The notes: generated by a model from the letters alone, not told the origin. DNA of 64,000 nt from Brachypodium distachyon (GCF_000005505.3 NC_016133.3:25915008-25979007), one strand, 5' to 3'; counted from the first letter of the stretch, positions 1 through 11,691 are shown. Translations and numbers: made by a program.

Positions 1-118
1 GGCTGCCCTCCGCCCTATCCCCCGGTGCAGCCGGGTGAGTAGGCTGCGATCCCGTCGACGTAGCTCGCGATGCGGTGTGCTCAGGGCGCAGCTGTCGCTG
101 CGCGTCCCCGGCCCACGA

Positions 119-373
119 TTAAACTCGCTGGCCGGCTCGGGCAGCATCATTGCTGCTCGCGCGACTGGCTCCGGCGCTGGGAGCCGCTGGCTCATTCAGC
201 CGGTTGTCCACCGACGGCCAAGGAGGCGGGGCTGGCAGCTGCGACTGTTGCGCCCGAGAGGGCTCAGGGTTCTCCTGAGCCCGCGACGCGGGTTGCGCGT
301 CGTGCAATCGCGTGTGCGCCGCTGGGGCGTCACGCGGGTTGATCCGAGAGTCACCAGCCCGCTTGGGAGGCAT
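119..373 (-). pseudogene. gag N-terminal fragment of element W0
   Basis: From an ATG at 373 the minus strand encodes a Pro/Ala/Arg-rich stretch beginning MPPKRAGDSR. It can be lined up with the gag start of the plus-strand W copy at 48772 (MPSKKEDEPW...LRDTLAIRTRSHNA): both share a short basic start, then RDxxxxxRxxxHxA, then a Pro-rich tail. Gag would form the nucleocapsid-like particle of the retrotransposon. The frame stops at 119, far short of the gag core, and the element then runs off the window, so this is a fragment. No zinc knuckle or gag core is visible here. Confidence 0.55.
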
Positions 374-459
374 AGCAACTGCTCTATTGTCGGGGTAGAC
401 GAGGCCATTGCTGCTGTAGACGACGACGCCGGCGGTCACCGGCGAGCTCACCTCACGCG

Positions 460-478
460 CCCCCTACCTGGCGCGCCA
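460..478 (-). other. Primer binding site of W0 (minus strand)
   Basis: The minus strand reads TGGCGCGCCAGGTAGGGGG directly after the LTR end (TACAACA, 481-487), separated by two bases. The same 19-mer follows the LTR of the plus-strand W copy at 48700. Its complement ends in CCA, as the 3' end of a tRNA primer does. I did not identify which tRNA. Confidence 0.7.
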
Positions 479-480
479 GA

Positions 481-1270
481 TGTTGTAGCACGGGGCTCAG
501 ACACTGGGGATGTGCGAGCACCTCCTTTTATGTTTGGCAGTGGGCGACGGGGATCGCTTCGGTGATCGCCGGTGAGGCCAATGTGAGGCGTAAGAGCAAA
601 ATGAACACGGGAGCGCTTTTTACCCAGGTTCGGGCCACCCTGAGGTGTAAAACCCTACCGGGCCGAACCCTTTGACCGTTGGCGGGGGTCCTCCTTTTAT
701 ACCGAAGGGGATACCACAGGTGCCTCGGTGCATGGGTGACACATGGCGAACAAAGAGCTAGGGCAGCTCGGCCCCGCTGCGCTGGCTTGCATGCAGGTTG
801 GGTAGCCCTGCAACTAGGGCCCTAGGTGCCTAAAATTTACCCCAGGCCTGTCACTGTAGGCTGACTAGACGGGGAATCCCCTTTCTGTCAGGGCATTCAA
901 TGCTGGCATGTGCTTCACTCCTTGTCTTGACGAATCCTACACACAAGGTGCCCACCGAGCAGCCACGTGGCGCCGTTGTCACTCCCGCTCGGTCCCGCTC
1001 CTGTAACGGACACCTGCGCCCAAGAACGCCCTTTCCGGCAAGTAACCTTCCCGAGAAGCGCCCAGGCAGGATTTCTCTTGCTACCCTACAAGGCAACCCC
1101 CGCAGCCTGGCTAGCCCTGCCCGGCTGGTGACTTGCCGGGCAGCCTGTGCGGCGCTGTCCGGGGTGCGATCCTTCCAGGGAGCAAGCGAGGTGGCCCACG
1201 CGTCATGCAGCGGTGGTACTCCGGGTGCCACTGGTGCGACAGCTCGGGCCCTTGGAAGATATCGGCGGGA
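481..1270 (-). repeat. W-family LTR, minus strand, 5'-truncated
   Basis: The left end, TGTTGTAGCACGGGGCTC, is the reverse complement of the LTR 3' terminus and matches the LTR fragment at 35210 (TGTCGTCGCACGGGGCTC). A minus-strand TATA box, GGTATAAAAGG, lies at 693-703 and would be the promoter of the element. The family's 5' terminus (TGCAACGG) is not found near 1270-1450, so the LTR start is missing or too diverged to see. Confidence 0.75.
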
Positions 1271-1380
1271 GTGAGTTTGGCTAGAGTTGGGGCGCGGAGA
1301 GTTTGGGAGGCAATGGCGGAAGCAAGAAACAGTGGGGGGTGCCCACCGTCAGCCTTGGGTATTTATCGGGGCCGGCGGGC

Positions 1381-2544
1381 TGCAACGGACACCCCCACGA
1401 TCAACAATAAAGTTCCCTAAAGTATCGGTAATTAAGATGTGGGCGCGCGACATGGCCTTAACTTCCTGGTGATTATGGCGGATAAGGTAAGAGATCGTGT
1501 GCCCCCCGTTTCGCTTGGAAGAGTGGAACTAGAAATGCGGCCCACGCGGCCGGGGACCGGGATGCTCTCCTGGGACCCACGCGTCGGATAGGGCGTAGCC
1601 CGGCAACCGACCGAGGGTAGCACGACCCGAGGCCTCAAGGCTGCCGGCCCACGCACAGGGGCTGCTGTCGTACCAGAGGCCCACGGGGTCCCACTGATAC
1701 GGGACGCGTGGGTCGCGACTAATGAAGCCCCACCAGGTTGGCCTCCCGGGAAGGATAGACCCGGGAAGCTCACCCCAAAGAGACAGTCATTGGCGAACAA
1801 AGCTGAGAACCAGAACAGGAGAAGCGCCCGCTTCGGCGGATACCCGGGGACTCTAGTCCCGGGAAGTGGAAGGCATGCTGCCCCGCCAACGAGCTGTGCG
1901 CGCTTGCCGGAAAGGGGCTCCCAGCAACCTGCGCTCAGGCATGCAAATGGGGCCCGCAGAACAGTGAAGACAGGACGAGACAGCGGACGCAGTGCATTTA
2001 ATGCACCGACAGGAGTCACATCGGCAGGGCTCCTCTTGCTCAACAAGGCTAGAGCGGCTACCCTATAATCCATTTTATTTACCGTGTACAGTGGCCTGGG
2101 CGCTGCATGACGCCCAGCGTGGATCGACAGTAGTGTAAGTTTTGTGGCAATGACACGCGGATAGCTAACGTGTCGCGCTGCATGCATTGGCACCTGTGGT
2201 ATCCCCTTAGCTATTAAAGGAGGACCAATGCCACCGGTCAAAGAGTTCCAACCCTGGTCAATAGCAAGTAACATTGTGTTCACCCATAGCAGAGTACCTT
2301 GGAGGGACAAGTAGCCAACCCGAAATCCCTCCGGGCAATCTGTAAAGCATACTCATTCGTGAATACAACTAAGAGCAGAATGTAGGGTGTTACACCTCCG
2401 GGTGGCCCGAACCTGGGTAAATCTAGTTGTCTACACTTCGTGTCTTTGGTCATGCTGGCGATCGTCGGCGCGATCTCCTCGCCCTCCACCGAACAACAAA
2501 AGGGGTGTCCAACATCCCCGGTGCCGGAGACCTGTGCCCCGATA
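1381..2544 (+). repeat. W-family LTR A, plus strand
   Basis: Starts TGCAACGGACACCCCCACGA after a purine/G-rich GGCGGGC and ends near GTGCCCCGATA, corresponding to GTGCTCCGACA in LTR B. It contains a degraded TATA region (GCTATTAAAGG near 2210), the GGTGTTACACCTCCGGGTGG block and the CACCGAAC...GGGGTGTCCAACATCCCCG end block shared with LTR B and with 48041-48697. It lies in tandem with LTR B, only about 8 bases away. Confidence 0.7.
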
Positions 2545-2552
2545 GGCGGGAT

Positions 2553-3735
2553 TGCAACGGGCGCCCCCCACGATCAGCAATCAAGTGCCCTAAAGTTTTG
2601 TAGGAATCAAGACGGTTTGCGCGACGTGGCCATAACTCCCTGATTTGCGTGGGGAGTGAGGCTAGGGATCGTGCAGCCGAGACAGCGGCCTACGTGGCCG
2701 GGTTCCCAGCTTGGCCTGGGGACCCACGCTCGAAAGGGCGTAGCCCGGTAACCGACCTAGGATGATGCTACCCGGAAACTTTTGGTTGCTGATCCACGCC
2801 CGGGAGCTACTGTTGCACTAGTGGCCCACGGGGCCCCCACTGATGCCGGACGCGTGGGTCGCGACCACAGGATCCCCGCAAGGAATGCTCCCCGCGAAGG
2901 GCAAATCCGGGAAGCCTCTCGCCCTGAGGCAGGGAGACACTAACTGGCAAGACAATCACACGGGAGAATAAGAGCTCTGACACCCTTGACAACGTCAAGG
3001 CCAGGACCAGGATAAGAAGGACAACAATCCCAACGGCAACCCAGGAAGCATCATCTCGGCAATTTAGCAGCTCGCTGCCCCCGCAGCTGGCCAGGCAACG
3101 ATACTGGGATGCCTCCCGGCTACTAGAGCTTGGGCCCGCAGGCGGGGCCGGCGGAACAGTGCGGGCAGCAGTGGCAGCGCAATTAATGCACCGATAGGAG
3201 TCACATCGACAGGGCTAGTCTTGCTCAGCAAGTCTAGAGCGGCTACCCTAAGGCTCATTTTATTTACCACGTACAGTGACCTAGGCGCTGCATGAAGCCT
3301 AGCGTGGATCAACAGTAGGACAATTCCTATGGCGATGACACGCGGGTAGTTAACGTGTCACACTGCATGCAATGGCACCTGTGGTATCCACTTGGCAATA
3401 AAAGGAGGACCAATGCCACCGGTCGAATGGTTCCAACCCCAGTGAAAAACATAGAACATATCAGCACATTCACCCAAGTAGCAAAGTTCCTTAGAGGGAC
3501 AAGTAACAAGCCCGGGTACTCCCTGGCAACCTGTGCGCACTCAAACTTGTGAATACAACCAACAGCAGGACGTAAGGTGTTACACCTCAGGGTGACCCAA
3601 ACCTGGATAAATCTCACGCGTCGACACTTCGTGTCTTTTGCCACGCCGGCGATCGCCGGAGCGATCCCCTCGCCCTCCACCGAACCGAAAAGGGGGTGTC
3701 CAACATCCCCGGTGCCGGAGTTCCGTGCTCCGACA
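2553..3735 (+). repeat. W-family LTR B, plus strand, tandem to LTR A
   Basis: Starts TGCAACGGGCGCCCCCCACG after GGCGGGAT and ends TGCTCCGACA at 3735, giving clean TG...CA termini over 1183 bp. The TATA position reads CAATAAAAGG (about 3397). The right flank (atacccgaattatc) is non-TE sequence. LTR A plus LTR B with almost no internal DNA between them suggests either deletion of the whole internal region or unequal recombination. Confidence 0.75.
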
Positions 3736-3799
3736 ATACCCGAATTATCTACTCAAGGTAATTGATTAAAAGACGATCTTACATCTAGAGAACATATTA

Positions 3800-3918
3800 C
3801 TTCCTTCGTCCAACAAAAATGTCTCAACTTTGACTAAATTTGAACGCATATATACACAAAGTCATGTCTAGATACATCTAAATTTTGACAAACTTGAAAC
3901 ATGTTTTGTTAGATGGAG
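3800..3918 (+). mobile_element. Stowaway-type MITE, 119 bp
   Basis: Begins CTTCCTTCGTCCAACAAAAATG and ends TGTTAGATGGAG as an imperfect inverted repeat, flanked on both sides by TA, the target duplication of Tc1/mariner Stowaway MITEs. The interior carries the typical ACTTTGAC and TAGATACATCTA stretch. It encodes no protein. Orientation is arbitrary. Confidence 0.75.
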
Positions 3919-4329
3919 TATATTTTTATTAAAATAATTGAATTTAGGACCGAACTAGGCAGTGACGTGCCCCACCTAAGAATCGCGAGCGGCGCCCGCT
4001 TTCTGCATGCTCCGCACGAGAAAAGCCCACGCCTCGCTGGGTCCGTCGGTGCAAGCCTGTCAGACGCAGCTGGCAGCCCACCTTGACCCCGCTCCATGCA
4101 CCCCGGCGCAATATACTACAGGGAGCCCATGCCGGGCCCTGCTCCTTGCATGCAGCAGCCGAGGAGACAGTGGCACCGCCACTGCCACTCCCGCAGCGCA
4201 GGCACATTCTTCTGGAGAGCAAGGCATCCATCCCCTGGCTTAGCCTTTTTTTTCTTTCAAATTCTCTATATTTTTCACAGGGAACAAATTTTGATTCATT
4301 CCTGTGTGTAAAAATTCATCGACCCAAAG
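3919..4329. other. Unassigned spacer, GC-rich patch
   Basis: Frames of up to about 95 residues occur on both strands around a GC-rich patch at 3960-4220. None has a recognisable motif and they overlap one another antisense. I see no gene here. Confidence 0.4.
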
Positions 4330-5290
4330 TGTCCACGTGTACTTACCGGCTTATCCCACTTAATTGTCAGCTTGTCAGGTTAAGTGTGCCTATTTGTGAA
4401 ATGAACCTACTTAACAATTCATCCACGCCTATTTATCGGTTTATTATCCACACCTAGTTAGCACATTAATTGTGTCTAATTGTCAGTTTAATTGGACCTA
4501 CTTGTCAGTATGTCCATGCGTACTTATCGCTTGTCAAATCTACCGGCCAGATTAATTATGCCCAATTGCCAGGTTAACTATGATCACTTACCAGTTTGTC
4601 CACATACACTTACTGGTTATCGACACCTATCTGGGGTTATCCACATCTACTTGCCAGATTAGCTGTGCATAATTGCCAGATTAGCTATGTCTAATTGCCA
4701 GGTTAACTACATTTACTTGCCACTTTGTTCACGCCTACTTACCTGCTTATCCACATCTACTTGCCAGATTAATTGTGCCTAATTGCCAGATTAACTCTAC
4801 CTGATTGTCAAATTAACTGCACCTACCTGTCACTTCGTCCACGCCTACTTACCAACTTATCCATACCTATTTGCCAGATTAATTGTGTCTAATTGCCTAA
4901 TTAATTGTATCTACTTGCCAGATTACCGACGTCTACTTGCCAGTTTGTCCATGCCTGCTTACCGATTTATCCACACCTACTTGCCACTTGCCATATTAAT
5001 TATGCCTAATTACCAGATTAATTATGCCTAATTGCCAGATTAACTATGTCTACTTGCCACTTTGTCAACGCCTACTTTCCGGCTTATCCACACCTAATTG
5101 CCAGATTAATTATGTCTAATTGGCAGATTAACCGTACGTACTTGCCAGGTTAACTAACTCTGCTTACCGATTTATTGACGACAACTTGCTACATTAATTG
5201 TGCCTAATAGCAAGGTTAACCATGACTACTTGCCAAATTAACTATGCATGTGCCATTTTGTCCGTGCTTACTTACCGGGTTTCAAGATTT
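4330..5290 (+). repeat. Degenerate tandem repeat, about 1 kb
   Basis: Pyrimidine-rich phrases recur throughout: ACTTGCCAGATTAATTGTG, CCTAATTGCCAGATTAACTA, TTTGTCCACGCCTACTTACC and GGCTTATCCACACCTACTTG. The order is roughly preserved, the period irregular (short units of about 20-30 bases inside longer units), and identity moderate. There is no open reading frame of note. It looks like an old minisatellite or the subterminal repeat of a DNA transposon. I cannot name it. Confidence 0.7.
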
Positions 5291-6339
5291 ATACGAGCAT
5301 TAGCACACACTGTGCCCACTTGATGGAACGATGGACGCTAACAAATAGTACCCTCATCACAATGTGTCACATACTTTAAAGAAGAAAAAGAAAGTAGAAA
5401 ACATTGCTGAATCCTACCGGCGCACCGCCAGGATCAACCTCTCCAGCAACAGCAACTCGTCCGTCCGTCCGTCCGCTTCTTGTTCTCCGTGAGACCATGA
5501 CCCTGAGCCTCTCCATGCTCGACGCCTGACCGCTGTCCCATGCTGCCGCTGCAGCCCCTGGGGCACCAACGCACGCCGCGGCTGCCGCTTGCCCCCGCGG
5601 CCCGTGCCTCCCCACGACGTCGCCTCCGCTTGCCCCCGCGGCCCCATGCCGCCGCCTCCGCTTGCACCCGCGGCCCGCGCCTCCCCACGCCGCCGCGACA
5701 GCTCCTGCCGGCGCCTCCCAACACCGCCGCCTCCGCTTGCCCCCGCCGCCTACGCCTCCCCACGCGTCGGCGGGATCCCAACACCACCGCTGCAACCTCG
5801 TCGCCGCGTCGCCTAGCGTCGCCGCCGCAGCCCTGCCTGGCGGCGCATCCGCCTGCCGCCGCACCACCCACGCCGCCGCCACAATCCTCGTCTGGAGCCA
5901 CCTCGTGTCGTTAAGGGATCGGGGGAGAGGAAGCGACGAGACTACTCAGGACTCCCGGACTAGAAGAGTGGAGAATTAGGAGGAGAGAGAAAGCAGATCG
6001 GGGGAATGGGGAGGCCGGGAGGGACCGAGGGACAGAGCATATCGTCCGTTTATTTTCTTTTTCCCTATCCTGATGCAGTGCCCCACATAGAATATCCGTT
6101 GAGTTTATCAGTACAATATACATCTATCTTCATGTCAACTTTCTACATACTTGAGAGTCAAACAAAGCCTACTTTTTGAAAATCAAGAGATTTATGTCCT
6201 TATTATATCCTAAGAGTTAACAGGTGCAGATGCACTTTTTCTCTCCTACGAGTGCAAGCTTTAATTCAATTCGCACTGAGTCGAACAAAGCGATCCACGT
6301 GCAATTTGTTTGTCTTTTAGCTAATTTACCTACGGACCA
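5291..6339. other. GC-rich low-complexity stretch, no supported gene
   Basis: Between about 5540 and 5900 the sequence is built from CCGCGGCCCGCGCCTCCCCACGCC-like words, giving open frames of 75-168 residues on both strands that are mostly Ala, Arg, Pro and Gly. This is composition, not coding evidence: all frames are open at once and none shows a domain. A spliced or captured gene fragment cannot be excluded. 5940-6340 holds nothing I recognise. Confidence 0.5.
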
Positions 6340-7970
6340 TGCAGACAGGCGTGCGCTCATATTACGTGGGATTAATTTTGTTTTGGAAAATTCAAAAGGT
6401 CATAACTTTCAAACCAGACGTAAAAAATATGATCCGTTTTCACCGTTGGAACTCTTGCGACACGCTCTTCAAAACTAGACCTCATATGGGTATGTTTTGA
6501 CATCCTTTTTTCAAAAATCAACTTTCTCTTAAAAGTAAGCAACATTGATCGTTCGGCTAGTAACTTCTACTACACTATATTGTAGACAACTATGACTCCT
6601 CGGCTAGCAACTTTCGCTCATGTATTCACAGGTTCAACTCACATCCCGACAATTTTGGCCCATGTGTTGCAATTTTGGCTGCTCTACTGACAACTTCAAT
6701 ATTTAGTTGGCAATATTGGCTTCTCTATTAGCCACGTACTTTGCTGGACAATTTCCACTACTCTTCTCTTAACAACTTTATCTCATGTGTTGGCAACTTT
6801 GGCTCCTCTATTAGCAAATTTCGCTACTCTATTACAACCGTTGGCTCATGTGTTAACAAAGTTGTCGGTGTGAGAGCCAAAGTTGCTAGCACAAAAGGCG
6901 AAGTTGCCAAACATTAGCGAAAGTTGCCAACGCCCACCGGGCACAAAAAAACGTAGTTCGTGATGGACTTAAAGTTGCCAAAGTGTATCAAAATTGCTAC
7001 CGGATGGGAGCCAAATTTATCGACATAGAAGAAAAAAGTTCGCAAAACAATAGCAAAGTTGTCACCGGGCACACCAAAGTTGTTTGTGATGGATTGTAAG
7101 TTGCTGCAGTGGAGCAAAAAATTGCTATCAGATGGGAGCAAAAGTTGTTTGGGAGTTAAAATTGCTAGTATCCAAGTCAAAATTGCTAGTATTAGAAACA
7201 AAGTTGTCAGTATAAGAGTCCGATTGGTAGTATGAGAGTGAAAGTTGCTGATATAGCAGCCAAAGTTGCTAGCGTGAGAGTGAAAGCTAGTTGCTAATTA
7301 ATAAGAAAATCAAATTTGCTAGTATGAGAGTGAAAGTTGTCGAATATGATTTAAAGTTGCAAGTATGAGAGTCAAAGTTAGAAGAAGTTTGTAACACACT
7401 AGCGGAAGTTTGATCTGCCACACCAAAAATGTCTGCGATGGTGCGAAAGTTGCTAGAGAAGAGCAAAAAATTTGCAAAAAATTGCAAATGGTAGTGGGGC
7501 TAAAGTTGCCATAACGGGAGCAGTGATTGCAAGTATTTGAGTCAAAGTTGCTAGTATGCGAGTAATAGTTGCTAGTATGAGAATTGAAGTTGCTAGTATG
7601 GGTGCAATAGTTGCTACTACGGGAGTAAAACTTGATGGCACCGAAGACAAAGTTCCCAAAGTCACTAGTATTGTAGTCAAAGTTGTCAGTATAGAAACCG
7701 AAATTGTTAGAGTGAGCAAAAACTGCTACTGATATGTAAGTCAAAGTTGATACTATGAAAGTTAAAGTTGCTAATATGAGTGCTAAAGTTGCACAGTCTC
7801 TCGCAAAAGTTGCTTTTTTGTAAAATATTGGTCAAAATATACCCAAGTTGCATCTAGTTTTGAAGATCTCGTTGTGATAAAGCCAACGGTGAAAACAGTT
7901 TGTCATTTTGGCGCGTGGTTTGAAAGTTATGGCGTTTTGAAAAAAATTAAGGAAATTAAATGCATGTAAC
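6340..7970. mobile_element. Foldback-like repeat element with AAGTTGC-rich arms
   Basis: An outer block of about 160 bases at 7806-7965 (phrases TAGTTTTGAAGATCTCGT, AACGGTGAAAACAG, GGTTTGAAAGTTATGGCGTT) occurs in reverse complement at about 6375-6545. Inside, CAACTTT-oriented phrases fill 6545-6860 and AAAGTTGCTAGTATGAGAG-type phrases fill 6865-7805 in the opposite sense, so the whole unit folds back. Long frames in it (for example the periodic HTSNF repeats on the minus strand) are artefacts of the repeat. It is probably a non-autonomous DNA transposon. I found no transposase and no certain target duplication. Confidence 0.6.
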
Positions 7971-9002
7971 ACCACGTGTAAGACATGCTGAAGTAAAGAT
8001 AGAGGAACTTTTCTCGCGCGCGTTGGTGTTGTCAGGATTGTTTCCTTTTGTAGCTATACCGTATGATTTTTTACTTTCCGTATCAGTCGTTTGCTGGCTA
8101 GGCTTAACCAGCCAACGGCCACTCTCTAGTCCTGTCATCCCGATCGCTAGAACGGGAAGCTGCACTTTTTTTGTCGAGCGAGCGCACGCAGCGCTGCGTC
8201 GTGCGATGCATCGAAGCATCGAACCGTCCAAGTGCGTCCCGGCCAGGTGGTTCGCCATCACGTTTTTCCTCTTTTTTTTTGTTATCCCCTTCGCGTTTCT
8301 CTCCTTGCCGCTTCCCTGTCGCAGCTCCTCCTCGCTGCCTCCTCCCATCCACGTCGTGACCTCCTTCTCCTTCCTCCCGCCTGCTCCCGCTCCTCCTCTT
8401 CCCTCCCATCCTCTTCTCGCACCGTTTCCCTTGGGTAATTTCGGGCAAAATCTCCACCGAAATAGAGGGAGTTGATGGCGATTTCCGATAAAACAAAGTG
8501 GGATTACGAAATCTCTATTGTTGCCCTCCTCCTCTTCACTGTCACCGCGGCCTCCCGCCTCCTTCTCCCAGCCGCCGTGGCCTCCCTCCTCCTTGAAGCC
8601 TGTGGTCGCCCCGGCCTCTCTCCTCCTCAAAGAATTTGGTTATAAATTGGGGAAGATTCAGGTGATGAAATTGAGAGCTAAAGGGCAGAATCGGCTTGTG
8701 GGGTAAAGGGAATAACTCCCATCCTTCAATTTGAGCAGAAATGCACGGGAGCGAGCGAATCGGAGAAGCGTGGCGTGCACTGGAGGTGTAGGTTGATGGC
8801 AGGGAAGAAGACGACCTATCTTGGAGATGTGGTCGTCCATGAGATGGGCCAGGGAGGGGAGGTGCGGCCCATGTGGAAAAGTAAGGAAAAGAAGTGTGTG
8901 TGTGGAGAGAGAGAGAGAGAGGTGGGCTGCAGCCCACTGAAAAATAGAGGGAGGGGAATATGGGCTCGCGAGTTAGCGGCCGGTCGAAACTTTATTTTTC
9001 TT
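7971..9002. other. Spacer between two AAGTTGC repeat units
   Basis: Contains the motif CCAGCCAACGGCC(A/G)CTCT at 8109, repeated at 11312 after the second unit, suggesting that unit 1 extends to about 8140. 8141-9002 is mixed: pyrimidine-rich around 8270-8430, then 8520-8960 with a short (GA)n run near 8910. Frames of up to 224 residues run on both strands without domains. I call no gene. Confidence 0.4.
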
Positions 9003-11345
9003 ATAAAGTTGCTGAACACGTGTAGTTAGTTGCTAAAATATGAGTAGTTAGGTTGCAAAATATCAACCATAGTTGTTTTTTATTTAAAATTGTTGCACGT
9101 ATCCAAAGTTACAAGAAGATATGATAAAATTGTCAGTTTTGTATGAAAAGTTGTAAGCATGAAAGACAACGTTGTCACATATTATTAGAGAAATTTATGG
9201 CCGGACACATCAAACATGTGTGTGATTGCGCTAATTTTGCTAGAGTGAATCGGTACATTATCCAAAATTGGGAGCAATAATTGCTAGTATGAGAGCTAAA
9301 GTTTGCTAGTACGTGAGCAAAACATTAAAATTGCTTTTTGATCCATTTTTTTAGATCCATCATGTTGCGAGAACATAAGACAAAATCAGCTTTAGAAGAA
9401 AAGTTGTCGACGCAAAAGACAGAGTTGCTCGCTTTTAGATGAAAAGGTTAACAATTTTAGATAAAAAAATAGCTATCATTGTCCTCACACATAGGAATAT
9501 TTTAGATAAAAGCACCATTCACAAAGGGTCGTGCTTGAATACAAAGTTGCTAAAATGTGTATTTAGTTACTAATCAACGCCAAATAGTTGCTTAATGTAC
9601 ATCCAAAGTTACCGCGCCCTGCACAGAGATAGGATCGGGATTGAATGCAAAATTCCTAAAAAGCTTAATGTTGATCTAAAGTTGTCGGTATAGCAGATAA
9701 AGAGTTGCCCTTATGTCAAAAGTTGCCGGCATAGAAGTCAAAGTTGCTAGTATGATAATCAAAATTGTCGATATTGAAACCAAAGTCGCTAGTATGTGAG
9801 CGAAAGTTGCCAATATATCAACAAAAATTCCTAGTATGCGAGTCAAAGTTGTTTGTGATAGAGTTAAAGTTGTTAGAGTGGAGCAAAAACTGCTACCGGG
9901 TGGGAGCCAACATTGTCAGTATAGAAGGCAAATTTGTTACTATGAGATTTAAAGTTGCCAGTATATGAACCAAAGTTGCTAATATGAACGTCAAAGTTGT
10001 CGGTATATTAGTTAAAGTTGTTACTATGAGAGTCAAAGTTGCTAGTATGGACATCAAAGTTGCCAGTATAGTAAAGCCTTGCTATGCGAGTCAAAGTTAT
10101 CAGTATAGCAACCAATTGCTAGTATGAAAGTCAAGATTTCCGGTCTAGGAGCCAAAATGGCTAGTATGGGAGTCAAATTTGCCAATAAATGAGCCAAAGT
10201 TGATCGTATGAGTATCAAAGTTGCCAATATATGAGCCAAAGTTGCTAGTGTGAGTATCAAAGTTGTCAGTATATGAGCCAAAGTTGCTAGTATGAATATC
10301 CAAGTTGCTAATATGAAGTTTAAAGTTCTCGGTATAGAAGCCAAAGTTGCTAGCATGAGAGTCAAACATGCCGATATAGGAACCAAAGTTGATAGTGTGG
10401 GATTCAAAGTTGCTAGTTTATGAACCAAAGTTGCTAATATGAATTTCAAAGTTGCCGGTATAGGAGCCAAAATCGCCAGTATGAGTGTCAAACTTGCTGA
10501 TATATGAGCCAATGTTGCTAGTATGAAAGTCGCCAACACATTAGTGAAAGTGGCCATCTGAAACACAAATCGTTTGCGACGATGGAGTGTAAGTTGGTAG
10601 AACGGAGCAAAAAGTGCCACCGATCTGGGAGCCAAACTTTTCTAGTGTGGGTCTAAACTTGCTAGTGTTTGGGAGTAAGAATTGTCGGTATATGGATCAA
10701 AGTTGCTAGTATGAGTGTCAAAATTGCTACCACGAAAGGCAAAATAAGTTGCTTGAACATAAAGCAAAGTTGTCAACACATTAGCAAAAGTTGTCACCCA
10801 AAACATTAAAATTGTGTGCGATGGAGTGACAATTGTTAGAGGGGAGCATACTATGGAAGCTAAATTAAGTTGCTAGTGTGCGATCAAACATAGCGCTGTG
10901 GACAAAGTAAGTTGCGAACACAGTAGTGAAAGTTTCTGCAGCTAAGTTGCATAATAGTACGAAAAACTTGCATTATTTATCACAAAAGTTGCTTTTCATG
11001 AAATATTGTTCAGAACATACTGAACTTGGATCTAGTTTTGAAGATCTCGTCGCGATAGAGCTACCGGTGAAAACAGATTTTAATTTTGACGCTCGATTTG
11101 ATCCTTATAGCTTTTAGAAAAATCTAAAGAAATTAGAATGCAGGTCGTTTTCTTCATGCATGCTGGAGAGAAGCATGTGCATGCACGCGGGATGAGAAGC
11201 CTTTTCATTCACCGTGTGAACGCATGTGCATGCAAGGAGGGATGATTTTCCTTTTTCAGATGCGGCGGACCACGCGTACCGAAAAATAGGGTGTTGGCTG
11301 ATTAAACTCCTCCAGCCAACGGCCGCTCTGTAGTCTTGTCCTTAT
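9003..11345 (+). repeat. Second AAGTTGCTAGTATGAG repeat unit, upstream of CSLA
   Basis: A long array of degenerate units of about 20-40 bases built on CAAAGTTGCTAGTATGAGAG, running to about 10980. It is followed by the same conserved end block as at 7806-8140 (GATCTAGTTTTGAAGATCTCGTCGCG at 11031, then the CCAGCCAACGG motif at 11312). The left inverted arm seen in the first unit is absent. The array ends about 345 bases before the CSLA start codon, so it forms the distal promoter region of that gene. Confidence 0.65.
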
Positions 11346-11691
11346 TATATTGTCCGTTGATTTATAGAGACTCGATGAATGTTAAAAAAGCGTATAATTC
11401 GGACGGTTCCAATCTAACACAAGGGGCTCATCGCAAAAAACCTCCAAATCTTGTTTCCTCTTCCTCCTGTAGCAGGTTGGCGTCTCTCCCCACCACCATC
11501 TGGAGCTTCCTCTCGCTCAGACGGCTGGACACCGCCCATTTCAAAACCCAGCCACGAAAAGGCCAAAAGCCCGCACGCGGCCACGCTCCCACTTCTCCTC
11601 CCTCCTCCTCGTTCTCCTCGCCCTCGCGACGATTCTTTCCTTCCACTCCAAGCAAAGACACGCTCCTCTCCTCGGATCCGCATCGCTTCCG
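11346..11691 (+). promoter_or_regulatory. Probable proximal promoter and 5' UTR of the CSLA gene
   Basis: The 346 bases before the ATG are the only sequence between the upstream repeat unit and the gene. A weak TATA-like stretch (CTTATTATATTG) lies at about 11341. The last 240 bases are CT-rich (CTTCCTCCTG, CTCCTCCCTCCTCCTCG), as in many grass 5' UTRs. The transcription start cannot be read from sequence alone. Confidence 0.35.

Larger units (their letters stand above)
1..1350 (-). mobile_element. Ty3-gypsy element W0: LTR plus start of internal region, minus strand
   Basis: On the minus strand this reads as an LTR (right part), a primer binding site and the first few hundred bases of an internal region that leaves the window on the left. 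The LTR resembles the plus-strand LTRs at 1381-3735 and 48041-48697: they share a TATA region, a block reading GGTGGCCCGAACCTGGGTAAA or close to it, and the ACATCCCC end segment. The right (5') end of this LTR is not sharp. Homology fades between about 1270 and 1380, where plus-strand LTR sequence takes over, so it is probably truncated there. The Ty3-gypsy assignment rests on the gag-like start at 373 and on the W copy at 48.7 kb, which has gag and protease. Confidence 0.75.

Noticed and set aside
1432..2310. 292-residue minus-strand frame across W LTR A
   Set aside because: Antisense to an LTR, no domain, and not conserved in LTR B.
5540..5910. Long open frames of 75-168 residues on both strands
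   Set aside because: All frames are open because of CCG/GCC-rich composition. No domain, low-complexity Ala/Pro/Arg, and mutually antisense.
7319..10635. Periodic proteins such as repeated HTSNFGSYTDNF on the minus strand
   Set aside because: They are translations of the AAGTTGCTAG tandem repeats; the period of the DNA array produces the protein pattern.
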